DNA of 28,354 nt from Pseudomonadota bacterium (GCA_023390395.1 JAEWCY010000104.1:1-28354), one strand, 5' to 3'. Positions 16,924 to 25,063 are shown, counted from the stretch's first letter. Numbers and translations: made by a program. Notes: a model not told the origin generated them from the letters alone.

Positions 16924-17762
16924 AGCGAGGAGGACACGGCCAGGGTCAGGCCGTTGTAGCTGGCCTTGGCCGTGAAGAAGGTCGTCGCGTCCGTGGCGGC
17001 GATGCCGGCCCTGGCCGCGTCGTAGGCGGCGGCGTCGGCGGCGAAGAGGTCGATGGAGTGGGTGTCCAGGTAGGAGGCCGGGTCGCTTAAAAGCGTGGCC
17101 AGGTCGAGCCCCGTGGAGGCCGAGGTTTCGCCCGTGGACACGGTGATGGTGAGCCCGGCGGTCTGGGCGCCGAGGGAATTGGTGAAGTCCGAGGCGTCGG
17201 CGAAGTTGGTGACGCGCCCGTCGGTGCTCCAGGAACCGTCGCCGAAAAGCCCCAGCGACCCGAAGGTCACGGCCGTGTAGGAGGTCTGCGTCGTGTCCGG
17301 GTGCGCCGCCATGTAGGCTTGCGCCGCCGCGCCGCCGAGGCTGTGCCCGGTCACGTAGACCTGGTCGACGCTGAGTGCCGAGACCGCCGCGTCGAAGGCG
17401 GCCACGCCCGTGGCCAGCAAATCGTAATAGCCTTTCGTATCGAGCCAGTAGGCCGCGTCCTCGCTGCCCAGGTAGGCGCTTAGGCCGTCGAGGTTGTAGT
17501 CGATGTCGTCCGTGCCCCGAAAGGCGATGATGGCGGCCGGCTCGCCGTTGACCACGGTGGTCCAGGCGTCGAAGGCGGCGTTTCCGGCCACGTAGGTCCC
17601 CGTGCCGCTGCCCGTGAGGTCGAGCTGGGTCAGGCCGGCCGAGGTCAGGCTGGTGATGAGGCTGGCGTCGTCGCGGTAGGCGGCGTCGGAAACCACCGCC
17701 AGCACGGTGTCGAGGTTGGCCGAGGTGACGGGAACCGTGGTCCAGTCGGACAGGCTAGCCAT
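16920..17762 (-). CDS. Lipase class 3-like alpha/beta hydrolase, probably secreted by a type I system
   Basis: 280 residues. The nucleophile elbow GHSLGG places Ser141; D192 (FADASDF) and H235 (YLDTHSID) fit the rest of the triad, and IIAFRGTDDIDYN (78-90) is the class 3 lipase oxyanion-strand motif. There is no N-terminal signal peptide; the composition is Ala/Thr/Asp/Ser rich and Cys-free, and the C-terminus ends GLTLAVSSSL, a hydrophobic tail as in RTX-type type I substrates, though no GGxGxDxxx repeats are present. The start at 17762 is chosen because a TTGACG-17-TAGTTT promoter lies at 17828-17800, inside the longer frame. Substrate unknown (ester or lipid). Its stop codon overlaps the polyferredoxin stop, with no room for a terminator. 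Confidence 0.8.
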   Translation of the reverse strand: MASLSDWTTVPVTSANLDTVLAVVSDAAYRDDASLITSLTSAGLTQLDLTGSGTGTYVAGNAAFDAWTTVVNGEPAAIIAFRGTDDIDYNLDGLSAYLGSEDAAYWLDTKGYYDLLATGVAAFDAAVSALSVDQVYVTGHSLGGAAAQAYMAAHPDTTQTSYTAVTFGSLGLFGDGSWSTDGRVTNFADASDFTNSLGAQTAGLTITVSTGETSASTGLDLATLLSDPASYLDTHSIDLFAADAAAYDAARAGIAATDATTFFTAKASYNGLTLAVSSSL

Positions 17763-17799
17763 GGCTGGCCCCGGAAGCGTTAGCGGTGCGCATCGACAA

Positions 17800-17828
17800 A
17801 AACTACGCTCCGGCCCCGGCTCCGTCAA
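17800..17828 (-). promoter_or_regulatory. Probable promoter of the lipase-like gene
   Basis: On the minus strand TTGACG (17828-17823) and TAGTTT (17805-17800) are separated by 17 nt, placing a transcription start near 17793 and a leader of about 30 nt. This fixes the gene start at 17762. Confidence 0.5.
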
Positions 17829-17973
17829 TGCGCCGCGCCGAGGAGCCGGAACGCGTCAACGGACATGGGGGCGGCATGCTTTCCCGCGTCGTCCGCAACC
17901 ATGTCGCCGGAGTGGGAGGTAAGCGATTCGAGGGGGGCGGCGAAGCGGCGCGCGTGGCCGGCGGGCGGCCGGA

Positions 17974-18681
<708 letters not shown>

Positions 18682-18696
18682 GGTCGTTTCCCGTCG

Positions 18697-18728
18697 GGCG
18701 CGCTCCCGGCCGAGGCCGGGAGCGCGCC
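18697..18728. repeat. Very stable hairpin between modA and modC
   Basis: GGCGCGCTCCCGGCC pairs perfectly over 15 bp with GGCCGGGAGCGCGCC across a 2-nt GA centre. It lies 8 nt after the modA stop and 15 nt before the modC start on the minus strand, with no U tract. It probably protects the 3' end of modBA mRNA, giving more binding protein than ATPase, as seen in other transport operons. Confidence 0.7.
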
Positions 18729-18736
18729 GTGAGAAG

Positions 18737-19483
18737 CTAGGGCTTCTTGAAGCCGTACTTGGCCAGGATAGCCTGGCCCTTGGGGCCGGTGACGAAGGAG
18801 ACGAAAGTGGCGGCGTCCTTGGCGTGGGCGCTGCCGGCCACCACGGCGATGGGGTAGATGACCGGGGTTTCCACGGGCACCTCGGCGATGACCTTGACCT
18901 TGTCGCCGCCCTGTTTGGCGTCGGTGGCGTAGACGAAGCCGGCGTCCACCTCGCCGCGCGACAGGTAGTCGAGGACCTGGCGCACGGACTCGGCCAGGAC
19001 GAACTTGGGGGAAAGGGCATCCCACTGGCCGAGCTTGGTCAGGGCGGCCTTGGTGTAGCGGCCCACGGGCACGGAGTCGGGGTTGCCGACGGCGATGCGC
19101 TTGACCTGGGCGGCGGCCAGGCTGGTCAGGTCCTTGACCTTGGCCGGGTTGCCGGCGGGCACGGACAGGACCAGGGCGTTTTGCACGAAGTTGGCGCGGG
19201 TCGGCACGTCGATGAGCTTTTTCTCCACGGCCTGGTCCATGGTCTTCTGGTCGGCCGAGGCGAAGACGTCCACGGGCGCGCCCTTTTCCATCTGGGAGAG
19301 CAGGGTGCCCGAGGCGGCGAAGTTGAAGACGAGGTTGATGCCCGGGTGGTCCTTGGCGAAGGCGGGCTTCATCTCGTTGAAGGCGTCGGTGAGGCTCGCG
19401 GCGGCGGAAACGGTCAGGTCGGCGGCCTGGGCCGGAAGGGCCGTCAGCAGGGCGATCGCCAGGGTCAACAGGATTTTTTTCAT
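18737..19483 (-). CDS. modA: Molybdate ABC transporter substrate-binding protein
   Basis: 248 residues. A Sec signal peptide (MKKILLTLAIALL, cleavage after PAQA) precedes a type-2 binding fold. LTVSAAASLTDAFNEM, FNFAASGTLLSQMEKGAPVDVFASAD and DAGFVYATDA are ModA signatures; the Ser residues in AASLT and ASGTL coordinate the oxyanion. It delivers periplasmic molybdate to ModB. The start at 19483 is preferred over an ATG at 19492 because GGAGG lies 9 nt upstream of the first and directly abuts the second. The gene follows modB by 17 nt. Molybdate supply fits the nearby nifENB cofactor genes. Confidence 0.95.
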   Translation of the reverse strand: MKKILLTLAIALLTALPAQAADLTVSAAASLTDAFNEMKPAFAKDHPGINLVFNFAASGTLLSQMEKGAPVDVFASADQKTMDQAVEKKLIDVPTRANFVQNALVLSVPAGNPAKVKDLTSLAAAQVKRIAVGNPDSVPVGRYTKAALTKLGQWDALSPKFVLAESVRQVLDYLSRGEVDAGFVYATDAKQGGDKVKVIAEVPVETPVIYPIAVVAGSAHAKDAATFVSFVTGPKGQAILAKYGFKKP

Positions 19484-19500
19484 TTGGGGCATCCTCCTTC

Positions 19501-20169
19501 CTACACTTTGGGTTTGATGATCTTGGCCACGATGACGAGCAGCGTCACGCAGACCGCGGAAATGAGCAGCACCAGCTCGTTGGCCAGGGTGTCGTTGCCG
19601 GCCTGGGTGGCGCTGTACACGGCCAGCGACAGGGTCTGCGTCTTGCCGGGCAGGTTTCCGGCCACCATGAGCGTGGCGCCGAATTCCCCCATGGCCCGGG
19701 CCAGGGCCAGCATGATGCCGGCCACCAGGCCGCGCATGGCCAGGGGCATGGAGACGCGGAAGAAGATGGCCGCCTCCGTCGCGCCAAGGGTCCTGGCCGC
19801 GTTCTCGAGGTTCTCGTCCACGCCCTCGAAGGCCGCCCTGGCCGAGCGGTAGACCAGGGGAAAGGCCACCACCGCCGCCGCGATCACCGCCCCCTCCCAG
19901 GTGAACATGATGCTCACGCCGAAGGCGTCCCACAGGTAGGAGCCGAAAACCCCCCGCCGGCCGAGCAGCACGATGATGTAGTAGCCGAGCACCGTGGGCG
20001 GCAGGACCATGGGCAGGGTGAGGACGGCGTCGACGAGGTCCCGGCCGGGAAACTCGCGCACCCGGGCCAGCCGGGCCAGGGCCACGGCCGGGATCGTGGC
20101 CAGGGCCGTGGCCAGGGTCGATACCTTGAGGGTGAGCAGCAGCGGCGGCAGCACGTCTGCGTCGAGCAT
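19501..20169 (-). CDS. modB: Molybdate ABC transporter permease
   Basis: 222 residues with about 5-6 membrane helices. VLTLPMVLPPTVLGYYII is the ModB/CysW-type opening block, and ENAARTLGATEAAIFFRVSMP is the EAA loop that contacts ModC. It forms the membrane channel for molybdate. First gene of modBAC. The leader has a 6-bp hairpin (GCGGAC/GTCCGC, 20183-20201) and a GAGAG site before the ATG. A TATACA element on the minus strand (20286-20281) could be a -10, but no good -35 is visible; a sigma-54-like element further upstream (20537-20522) may also feed this operon through the 41-codon ORF. Confidence 0.95.
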   Translation of the reverse strand: MLDADVLPPLLLTLKVSTLATALATIPAVALARLARVREFPGRDLVDAVLTLPMVLPPTVLGYYIIVLLGRRGVFGSYLWDAFGVSIMFTWEGAVIAAAVVAFPLVYRSARAAFEGVDENLENAARTLGATEAAIFFRVSMPLAMRGLVAGIMLALARAMGEFGATLMVAGNLPGKTQTLSLAVYSATQAGNDTLANELVLLISAVCVTLLVIVAKIIKPKV

Positions 20170-20368
20170 GGCGTCGTCTCTCGCGGACCGGAGGCGTCCG
20201 CAGGCGTGAACGTTCGAAGGCGAGGGCGCGGCAGGCTGCCTCGATCCAGTATTGGAAAGGATAGGGAAAGGTTGCCGTTCTGTATAGAGTCACACTTGTT
20301 TTACTGAACGCGTGTCACTTGTCGCTCCTTCCTTGTGCGGGCGTTTTCCGTCGTTTGACAGGAGGGCA

Positions 20369-20494
20369 TCAGTCGCGATCCAGTCGCGGCTGATGCTTCG
20401 AACCGCGCCCGGCCTCGTTCGAGCGGACCGGAACCGGCACGACGGCGGGAACCGGGGACGGGCTGAAAAGCGACAGCAGCAGGGCGATAAGCAT
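20369..20494 (-). CDS. 41-residue small protein, unrecognised, upstream of modBAC
   Basis: Not recognised. MLIALLLSLFSP gives a short hydrophobic N-terminus, followed by a Pro/Val-rich stretch and a basic hydrophilic tail (ending RLDRD). That would suit a small membrane-anchored or exported peptide. Support for a real gene is outside the frame: a consensus AGGAGG 5-6 nt before the ATG, and a sigma-54-like promoter whose predicted start lies only about 18 nt upstream. The next gene on the strand is modB, 199 nt downstream, so it could be a leader peptide or small regulator of molybdate uptake. It is short enough that chance must be considered. Confidence 0.45.
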   Translation of the reverse strand: MLIALLLSLFSPSPVPAVVPVPVRSNEAGRGSKHQPRLDRD

Positions 20495-20521
20495 GGGAAC
20501 CTCCTGGGTTGCCAGTGAAAC

Positions 20522-20537
20522 TGCAAAAGAAGTGCCG
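20522..20537 (-). promoter_or_regulatory. Sigma-54-like promoter upstream of the 41-aa ORF and modBAC
   Basis: On the minus strand CGGCAC-N5-TTGCA, with GG and GC of the -24/-12 elements at the standard spacing (consensus TGGCACG-N4-TTGCW). Only the flanking T (C here) and the base after GGCAC deviate. The predicted start, near 20512, is just before the AGGAGG of the small ORF. An activator site of the TGT-N10-ACA type was looked for and not found. Confidence 0.55.
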
Positions 20538-20643
20538 GACTTGGCCGCCCGTCGAAACGGCGCGTGCGGCCCGGAGACAGGCCCTGTCCGGCCGCGCCGC
20601 GTCGACTGTGCGGGACCGGAAGGACGCGGCAGGCGCTGGCGGC

Positions 20644-20683
20644 TGCAAAAAGGGAGGAACCGGCTACGTTTTTGCACCATGCC
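20644..20683 (-). repeat. Leader-like element, copy A (hairpin with UUCCUCCC loop)
   Basis: TGCAAAAA and TTTTTGCA form a perfect 8-bp inverted repeat around 17 nt. The segment 20652-20683 matches 22277-22308 closely: GGGAGGAACCG, then TACG, a T run, GCA and ATGCC/ATTGCC on the plus strand. On the minus strand the loop holds GGUUCCUCCC. It lies 14 nt after the PilZ gene stop and might also act as a weak terminator. Confidence 0.5.
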
Positions 20684-20696
20684 GGCGCATGGGGCG

Positions 20697-21350
20697 TCAG
20701 CCGAGCACGGACAGGGCGGCCTGGAGGTAGGCGGCCAGCGCGTCCTTGGCGGCCGGGGGCAGGGAGCGGAACTTGAGCCCGATCTCCAGGCGGCGGCCCG
20801 AGGCGGCCACGCGCATGGCGACGCAGGGAATGCCGGCTTCCTCGGCCGGGCCGAAAAGCTCGCAACGCAATTCCAGCGCGTCGTCGATCTTGATCTGCGG
20901 CGCCGCGCCGTCCAGGATCATGGAGAACTGGCAGCCGGAAAGGCTCAGGTCCAGCAGCATGCCGGACAACGAGGCCTCGCCGAAGCGGGCCTGGCCGGGA
21001 ATGCAGCAGGTCACGCGCCGGTGGCGGCGCAGGTCCATGGATTCGAGCCGGGCGGGATAGGTGAGGAAGACAAGGGGAAAAGGCACCTGAATCCATTTGA
21101 TGACCTTGGCCGAAAATCCGACCACGGTGCCTTCGTGGAGGTAGCGGGCGATGACCTCCGCCTCCGGGTACAGGAGCTGGTAGAGCGCCTCGCGCCCGGC
21201 CTCGATCTGAGGGGGCATCTGGGCGATGACGAAGCGGTTGCGCTGGTAGCCCACGCAATGGGATTGCAGCTTGTCCTCGCTGCCGCCGACTTCGAGGATC
21301 ATCTTGGTCCCCGGGGGGCAGTGCAGGGCGGCCGGGTTCGGAGCGGTCAT
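20697..21350 (-). CDS. PilZ-domain protein (YcgR-like c-di-GMP effector)
   Basis: 217 residues. The C-terminal PilZ domain (about 105-210) contains both c-di-GMP-binding motifs: RRHRR (108-112, RxxxR) and DLSLSG (134-139, D/NxSxxG). The N-terminal ~100 residues resemble the YcgR-N fold (KVIKWIQVPFPLVFLTYPARLESM joins the domains). Family members tie c-di-GMP to motility or surface behaviour; no flagellar genes are nearby, so the output is unknown. The start ATG overlaps the stop of the TPR gene (ATGA, 21347-21350), so the two are coupled. Confidence 0.9.
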   Translation of the reverse strand: MTAPNPAALHCPPGTKMILEVGGSEDKLQSHCVGYQRNRFVIAQMPPQIEAGREALYQLLYPEAEVIARYLHEGTVVGFSAKVIKWIQVPFPLVFLTYPARLESMDLRRHRRVTCCIPGQARFGEASLSGMLLDLSLSGCQFSMILDGAAPQIKIDDALELRCELFGPAEEAGIPCVAMRVAASGRRLEIGLKFRSLPPAAKDALAAYLQAALSVLG

Positions 21351-22177
21351 GCGTCGATTCCCTCAGGGGCCGAAATCTCGGGCAGAGGTTCGCCGTCGCG
21401 GATATGCGCCAGAAATCGCCTGGCTGGTTCGAAATCGGGGCGCAACGCGACCGCCCGTTCCAGGTGGCGTCTGGCCGCGGCCGTGTCGCCGGCCTCGGCG
21501 TAGGCCCGGGCGATGTTGAAATGCAGGTGCTCGTCGTCGGCGTTGCGCTCCAGGGCCTTCTCGTAAAAGGACACGGATTCGGTGAAGCGTTTTTCCTTGC
21601 GCAGGCTGATGGCGAATTCGTTGAAGAGGTGACGCTCCTGCTCGGTGAAGAGCACGTCGATGTCGAAGATGCGCCGCAGGGCCGCGGCGAGCTTCTTGCC
21701 GTCGCCCTTGCCCAGGTAGATCTTGCCGAGCTCGATGTTGGCCTTGGGATGCTTTTCGTCGAGCAGCAGGGCCTTGACGAATTCCCTTTCCGCGCCGTCC
21801 AGGTCTTCCTCGGCCAAATGCTTTTCGGCCAGGGCGATCTTTTTCTTAAGCGATTCGATGAACGGCAGGCAGCGTTTTTCGTAGTAGCCCGATTCGGGCT
21901 GGTAGTTGCTGAGAAACTCGCCCTTGGCCACGGGAGCGACCGGACCGGACGGAATGGAATTGGCGTTGAGGGCCTGGACGTAATGCTCGCCCTCGGGACT
22001 GCGGCGCACGAACCAGTAGGTCTTTTGCTCGTGTTCGCGGCTGGTGGTTCCCTGTCCGGTCTTGGTATGCCGGGACATGGAATAGACGCCGAGGATGCGG
22101 CATTCCTCCATGTCGGGAAGCGTTTCGGAAAGGGGGGCGTCGTCGGCCTGGACCGGCGTTTTTTCCTCTTGTTCCAT
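21347..22177 (-). CDS. TPR-repeat protein
   Basis: 276 residues. The N-terminal ~90 residues are a non-repetitive region with a signal to other Desulfovibrio-type TPR proteins (YSMSRHTKTGQGTTSREHEQKTYWFVRR). TPR units follow: around ALAEKHLAEEDLDGAEREF, KANIELGKIYLGKG, AISLRKEKRFTESVSFYEKAL and HFNIARAYAEAGDTAAARRHLERA. No signal peptide, so a cytoplasmic scaffold is likely. The start at 22177 lacks a clear Shine-Dalgarno; a frame to 22255 adds 26 Arg/Pro-rich residues that look non-coding. Coupled to the PilZ gene, so it probably takes part in the same c-di-GMP output. Confidence 0.8.
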   Translation of the reverse strand: MEQEEKTPVQADDAPLSETLPDMEECRILGVYSMSRHTKTGQGTTSREHEQKTYWFVRRSPEGEHYVQALNANSIPSGPVAPVAKGEFLSNYQPESGYYEKRCLPFIESLKKKIALAEKHLAEEDLDGAEREFVKALLLDEKHPKANIELGKIYLGKGDGKKLAAALRRIFDIDVLFTEQERHLFNEFAISLRKEKRFTESVSFYEKALERNADDEHLHFNIARAYAEAGDTAAARRHLERAVALRPDFEPARRFLAHIRDGEPLPEISAPEGIDA

Positions 22178-22276
22178 GGCGGTGGCGTTCGGCGGCCACC
22201 GGTGACGAGCGTGGCGCGAAGGGGTTGGGGTTCTCCTCATGGCGCCGGAATGCATCGGACCCGCGCCGGCCGCGGC

Positions 22277-22308
22277 GGGAGGAACCGCGGTACGTTTGCA
22301 TCATTGCC
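22277..22308 (-). repeat. Leader element, copy B, at the predicted transcript start
   Basis: 32-nt segment matching copy A (20652-20683) with a few changes and two small indels. On the minus strand it reads ATGATGCAAACGTACC then GGTTCCTCCC. CCGCGG at 22285-22290 can pair with CCGCGG at 22270-22275, exposing TTCCTCCCG as a loop. It begins at about +1 of the promoter at 22310-22336, so it forms the 5' end of the TPR-PilZ mRNA. Confidence 0.55.
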
Positions 22309-22309
22309 T

Positions 22310-22338
22310 ATTATACATCCAATCCCCAAATGTCAAAA
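22310..22338 (-). promoter_or_regulatory. Sigma-70 promoter of the TPR-PilZ operon
   Basis: On the minus strand a perfect TATAAT (22315-22310). TTGACA (22336-22331) is 15 nt upstream; read as TTTTGA (22338-22333) the spacing is 17 nt. It overlaps the U tract of the nifB terminator. Confidence 0.7.
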
Positions 22339-22377
22339 CAATACAAGCGGCCCGCTTCGCTGCCGAGGCGGGCCGCT
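22335..22377 (-). terminator. Intrinsic terminator of nifENB
   Basis: On the minus strand AGCGGCCCGC pairs perfectly with GCGGGCCGCT (10 bp, 12-nt loop) and is followed by TTGTATTGTTTT. It lies 37 nt after the nifB stop codon. Confidence 0.88.
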
Positions 22378-22414
22378 CGTCGTCGTCACTGCAAGGAGCC
22401 GCGCCGCCCTGGCC

Positions 22415-23695
22415 TCAGCCGCAGCCCTCGCCGCTGCCGCCGCTGCAGCCGCAGGCCTTGCCCAGGCCCTTTTTGCGGCTTTTGAGAAGCGACAGGTCGC
22501 CCGCGCCGTAGACTTCGGCCAGGGCCGTCTCCACGAATCCCGAGCATTCGTAGGGCAGCACGCCGCCCGCCGTCAGCACCTTGCGCGGCGTCTCGCCGAA
22601 GGCGGCCACGAGCACGGCCCGGCAGTCGGAGAGCACCTTGGCCAACTCCTCCCAGCGCTTGGGCCCCGCGCCGGGGTCGGGAGCCCAGCGGTCCTCGACA
22701 TAGGAAAATCCGATGCCTTCCTGCTTCCAGATCTGAAACTTGTGGGCCTCGCCCAGGTGCATGTTGACGAGCATGCCCTCCCGGGTGGCCACGGCCACGT
22801 AGGGCCGCTTGTCGAGGTCGGCCCCGGGGACGGTGCGGGAGCATTCGCCCAGAAGCGGCGCGAGCTCGCTTGACCGGTCGTTGCAGAGAAGCCCCACGGC
22901 GTCGGCCCGGCAGCGCTTGCAATGGCTCATCTGGGGCACGAGCGCGCCGGCCTTGGCCCGCAGGTCCTTGATCATCTCGGCCGTGGGCGCGGGCACCTCG
23001 GCGAAGGGCGTGTCGGCCACCGGAAAAAGCGGCATGATGTTCTGGATGTCCACGCCGAGTTCCGACAGCTTCTTGGAGATCTCCAGCACGTGGTGGTCGT
23101 TGACGCCGGGGATGACGATGGTGTTGGATTTGACGATGACGCCTTTTTCCTTAAGAATCCTGATCCCTTCCAACTGGCGCTCCAGGAGCAGCTTCGCCGC
23201 CGCCTCGCCGCGCAGGATGACCTTGCCGTCGCGGGCCCAGGCATAGACCTTGGCCCCGATCCTGGGGTCCACGGCGTTGACGGTCACGGTCACGTGGGTC
23301 ACGCCCAGTTCGGCCAGTTCCGCGGCGTGGGCCGGCAGGGCCAGGCCGTTGGTGGACAGGCAAAAAAGCATCTGGGGAAACTTGTCCTTGAGCAGGCGGA
23401 TGGTCTCCAAGGCCTCGGGGTTGGCCATGGGGTCGCCCGGACCGGCGATGCCGACCACCGTGATGCGGGGCTCCTTTTCCAGCACCTTTTCCATGTAGAC
23501 CACGGCCTGCTGCGGGGAGAGCACGGCGCTGGTCACGCCCGGGCGCGATTCGCTCACGCAATCGTACTTGCGATTGCAGAAGTTGCACATGATGTTGCAC
23601 TTGGGCGCCACGGGCAGGTGCACACGGCCGCAGGAGCCGGCGGACTCCCTGTTGAAGCAGGGGTGCTTGGAAAGGTCCTTCTGGGGGGTGGTCAT
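22415..23695 (-). CDS. nifB: Nitrogenase FeMo-cofactor biosynthesis radical SAM protein NifB
   Basis: 426 residues. The radical-SAM motif C33xxxC37xxC40 (PKCNIMCNFC) is followed by GIAGPGDPMANPEA, the SAM-binding GxGxP-type block. NifB joins two 4Fe-4S clusters and inserts carbide to make NifB-co for FeMo-cofactor. Further Cys at 13, 22 and 46 fit the K1/K2 cluster ligands. From about residue 300 there is a NifX/NafY-like cofactor-binding domain (YVAVATREGMLVNMHLGEAHKF). The short tail is Cys/Gly rich (ACGCSGG...GCG). AAGGAG lies 7 nt upstream, and the gene starts 12 nt after nifN. Confidence 0.98.
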   Translation of the reverse strand: MTTPQKDLSKHPCFNRESAGSCGRVHLPVAPKCNIMCNFCNRKYDCVSESRPGVTSAVLSPQQAVVYMEKVLEKEPRITVVGIAGPGDPMANPEALETIRLLKDKFPQMLFCLSTNGLALPAHAAELAELGVTHVTVTVNAVDPRIGAKVYAWARDGKVILRGEAAAKLLLERQLEGIRILKEKGVIVKSNTIVIPGVNDHHVLEISKKLSELGVDIQNIMPLFPVADTPFAEVPAPTAEMIKDLRAKAGALVPQMSHCKRCRADAVGLLCNDRSSELAPLLGECSRTVPGADLDKRPYVAVATREGMLVNMHLGEAHKFQIWKQEGIGFSYVEDRWAPDPGAGPKRWEELAKVLSDCRAVLVAAFGETPRKVLTAGGVLPYECSGFVETALAEVYGAGDLSLLKSRKKGLGKACGCSGGSGEGCG

Positions 23696-23707
23696 TGCGC
23701 GCTCCTT

Positions 23708-25063
23708 CTAGAGATAGCCGTACCCGACGGCGCTGTCTTCCTGCTTGCGTTCGAGGATGGTGTTGACCAGACGATCGAAAAGTTCCTGGGCGCCGCGGTA
23801 GCCCACATGGAGCATGCGCTGGCCGCCGAAGCGGTCGTGGATGGGGAAGCCCACGCGCATGAGCGGCACGCCCATGTCCTTGGCGTAGCGGTAGCCCTTG
23901 CTGTGGCCCACCAGCAAATCCGGGGCCAGGTCGGCGGCCTGCTCGGCGATGTCGTGGAAGTCCACGCCTTCTCTCGCTTCGGGCGGTTCGGGCAGGATGC
24001 CCTCGACGACGTCGGCCAGGGCCTGCTTGAAATTGCGGCACTTGGCTCCGGTGGCGGCGAGTATCGGCTTGACCCCGATCTCGGCCAGGAAGGCGACCAT
24101 GGCGATGACCATGTCCTCCTCGCCGTAGACGATGGCCCGCTTGCCGGCCACGTACTTGTGGCCGTCCACGTAGGCGTCCACGAGCTTGCCGCGCTCGCTG
24201 GCGTACTTTTCCGGCATTGGCGCGCCGGTGAGGGCCTCCAGGGCGTCGAAGAAGGCGTCGGTCTCGCGGATGCCGATGGGGATGCCGAGGCGATGGTTCT
24301 TCACCCCGAAGCGCCGTTCGAGGTTGTCCCCGGCGCTTTCGGCCATGTGATCGGCCCGGCCGCATTCGATGGAGCCGAGCGCCCCGGACATGGCCCGGAT
24401 GTCGGCCAGCGGCGTGCCGCCGGCCGGGAGCTTTTCGTAGTCGAGCAGCGCCGGCCGGTCCATGGATTCGGAGATGTCCGGCAACACCGTGGCGGCCACG
24501 CCGTGGTCGGCCAGGATCTCCTTGAAGTAGCGCAGGTCGGCCGGGGAGACGAAGCCAGGCAGGAGGTTCACGCGCCGGTGGGCCGCGACCTTTTCCCGCA
24601 CCAGTTGGGAGGCCAGGGCGGCCGTGGCCGCGTGCCAGCCCTCCATGTGGGTGCCGGAGTAGCTCGGGGTGGAGACATTCACGATCTCCGGCAGGGGCAG
24701 GTCGCCGAACTCCTTGCGGAACTCGGCCAGAAGCCGGGGCACGTCGTCGCCGATGGTCTCGGTCAGGCAGGTGGTGGCCACGCCGACCACCTTGGCCCCG
24801 TACTTGGACATGACGTTGAGGATGCCCTTTTTGAGGTTCGGGCCGCCGCCGAACACGGCCTGCTTTTCGCCGAGCGCCGAGGAGGCGATGTCCATGGGCT
24901 CGCGGAAATGGCTGATGATGTAGCGGCGCATGTAGGTGGCGCAGCCCTGGGAGCCGTGCAGGAAGGGAATGGCCCCCTCGACGCCCCGGAAGGCCAGGGC
25001 CGCGCCCAAGGGCGTGCACAGCTTGCAGGCGTTGGTCGTGGAAACGTAGGGCGAATCGCTCAT
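23708..25063 (-). CDS. nifN: Nitrogenase cofactor assembly scaffold NifN
   Basis: 451 residues. Homologue of NifK that with NifE forms the NifEN scaffold where NifB-co is matured with molybdenum and homocitrate. The N-terminal NACKLCTPLGAALAFRGVEG and HGSQGCATYMRR (C41) hold the cluster-binding Cys; VATTCLTETIGDDV and VNVSTPSYSGTHMEG follow in the conserved order. The start ATG overlaps the nifE stop (ATGA, 25060-25063), so they are coupled. Upstream extension to 26056 is only an open frame antisense to nothing and through nifE, and is rejected. Confidence 0.97.
   Translation of the reverse strand: MSDSPYVSTTNACKLCTPLGAALAFRGVEGAIPFLHGSQGCATYMRRYIISHFREPMDIASSALGEKQAVFGGGPNLKKGILNVMSKYGAKVVGVATTCLTETIGDDVPRLLAEFRKEFGDLPLPEIVNVSTPSYSGTHMEGWHAATAALASQLVREKVAAHRRVNLLPGFVSPADLRYFKEILADHGVAATVLPDISESMDRPALLDYEKLPAGGTPLADIRAMSGALGSIECGRADHMAESAGDNLERRFGVKNHRLGIPIGIRETDAFFDALEALTGAPMPEKYASERGKLVDAYVDGHKYVAGKRAIVYGEEDMVIAMVAFLAEIGVKPILAATGAKCRNFKQALADVVEGILPEPPEAREGVDFHDIAEQAADLAPDLLVGHSKGYRYAKDMGVPLMRVGFPIHDRFGGQRMLHVGYRGAQELFDRLVNTILERKQEDSAVGYGYL

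Noticed and set aside
17825..17902. 25-codon ORF between modC and the lipase gene
   Set aside because: Reads naturally but has no Shine-Dalgarno, no family match, and overlaps the lipase promoter.
18737..20293. 518-residue frame as an extended ModA
   Set aside because: The extension is an out-of-frame reading of modB. The signal peptide and GGAGG place the start at 19483.
20170..20368. Possible molybdenum-cofactor riboswitch before modB
   Set aside because: I looked for the conserved Moco-type blocks and did not find them. Only a 6-bp hairpin and a lone TATACA were seen.
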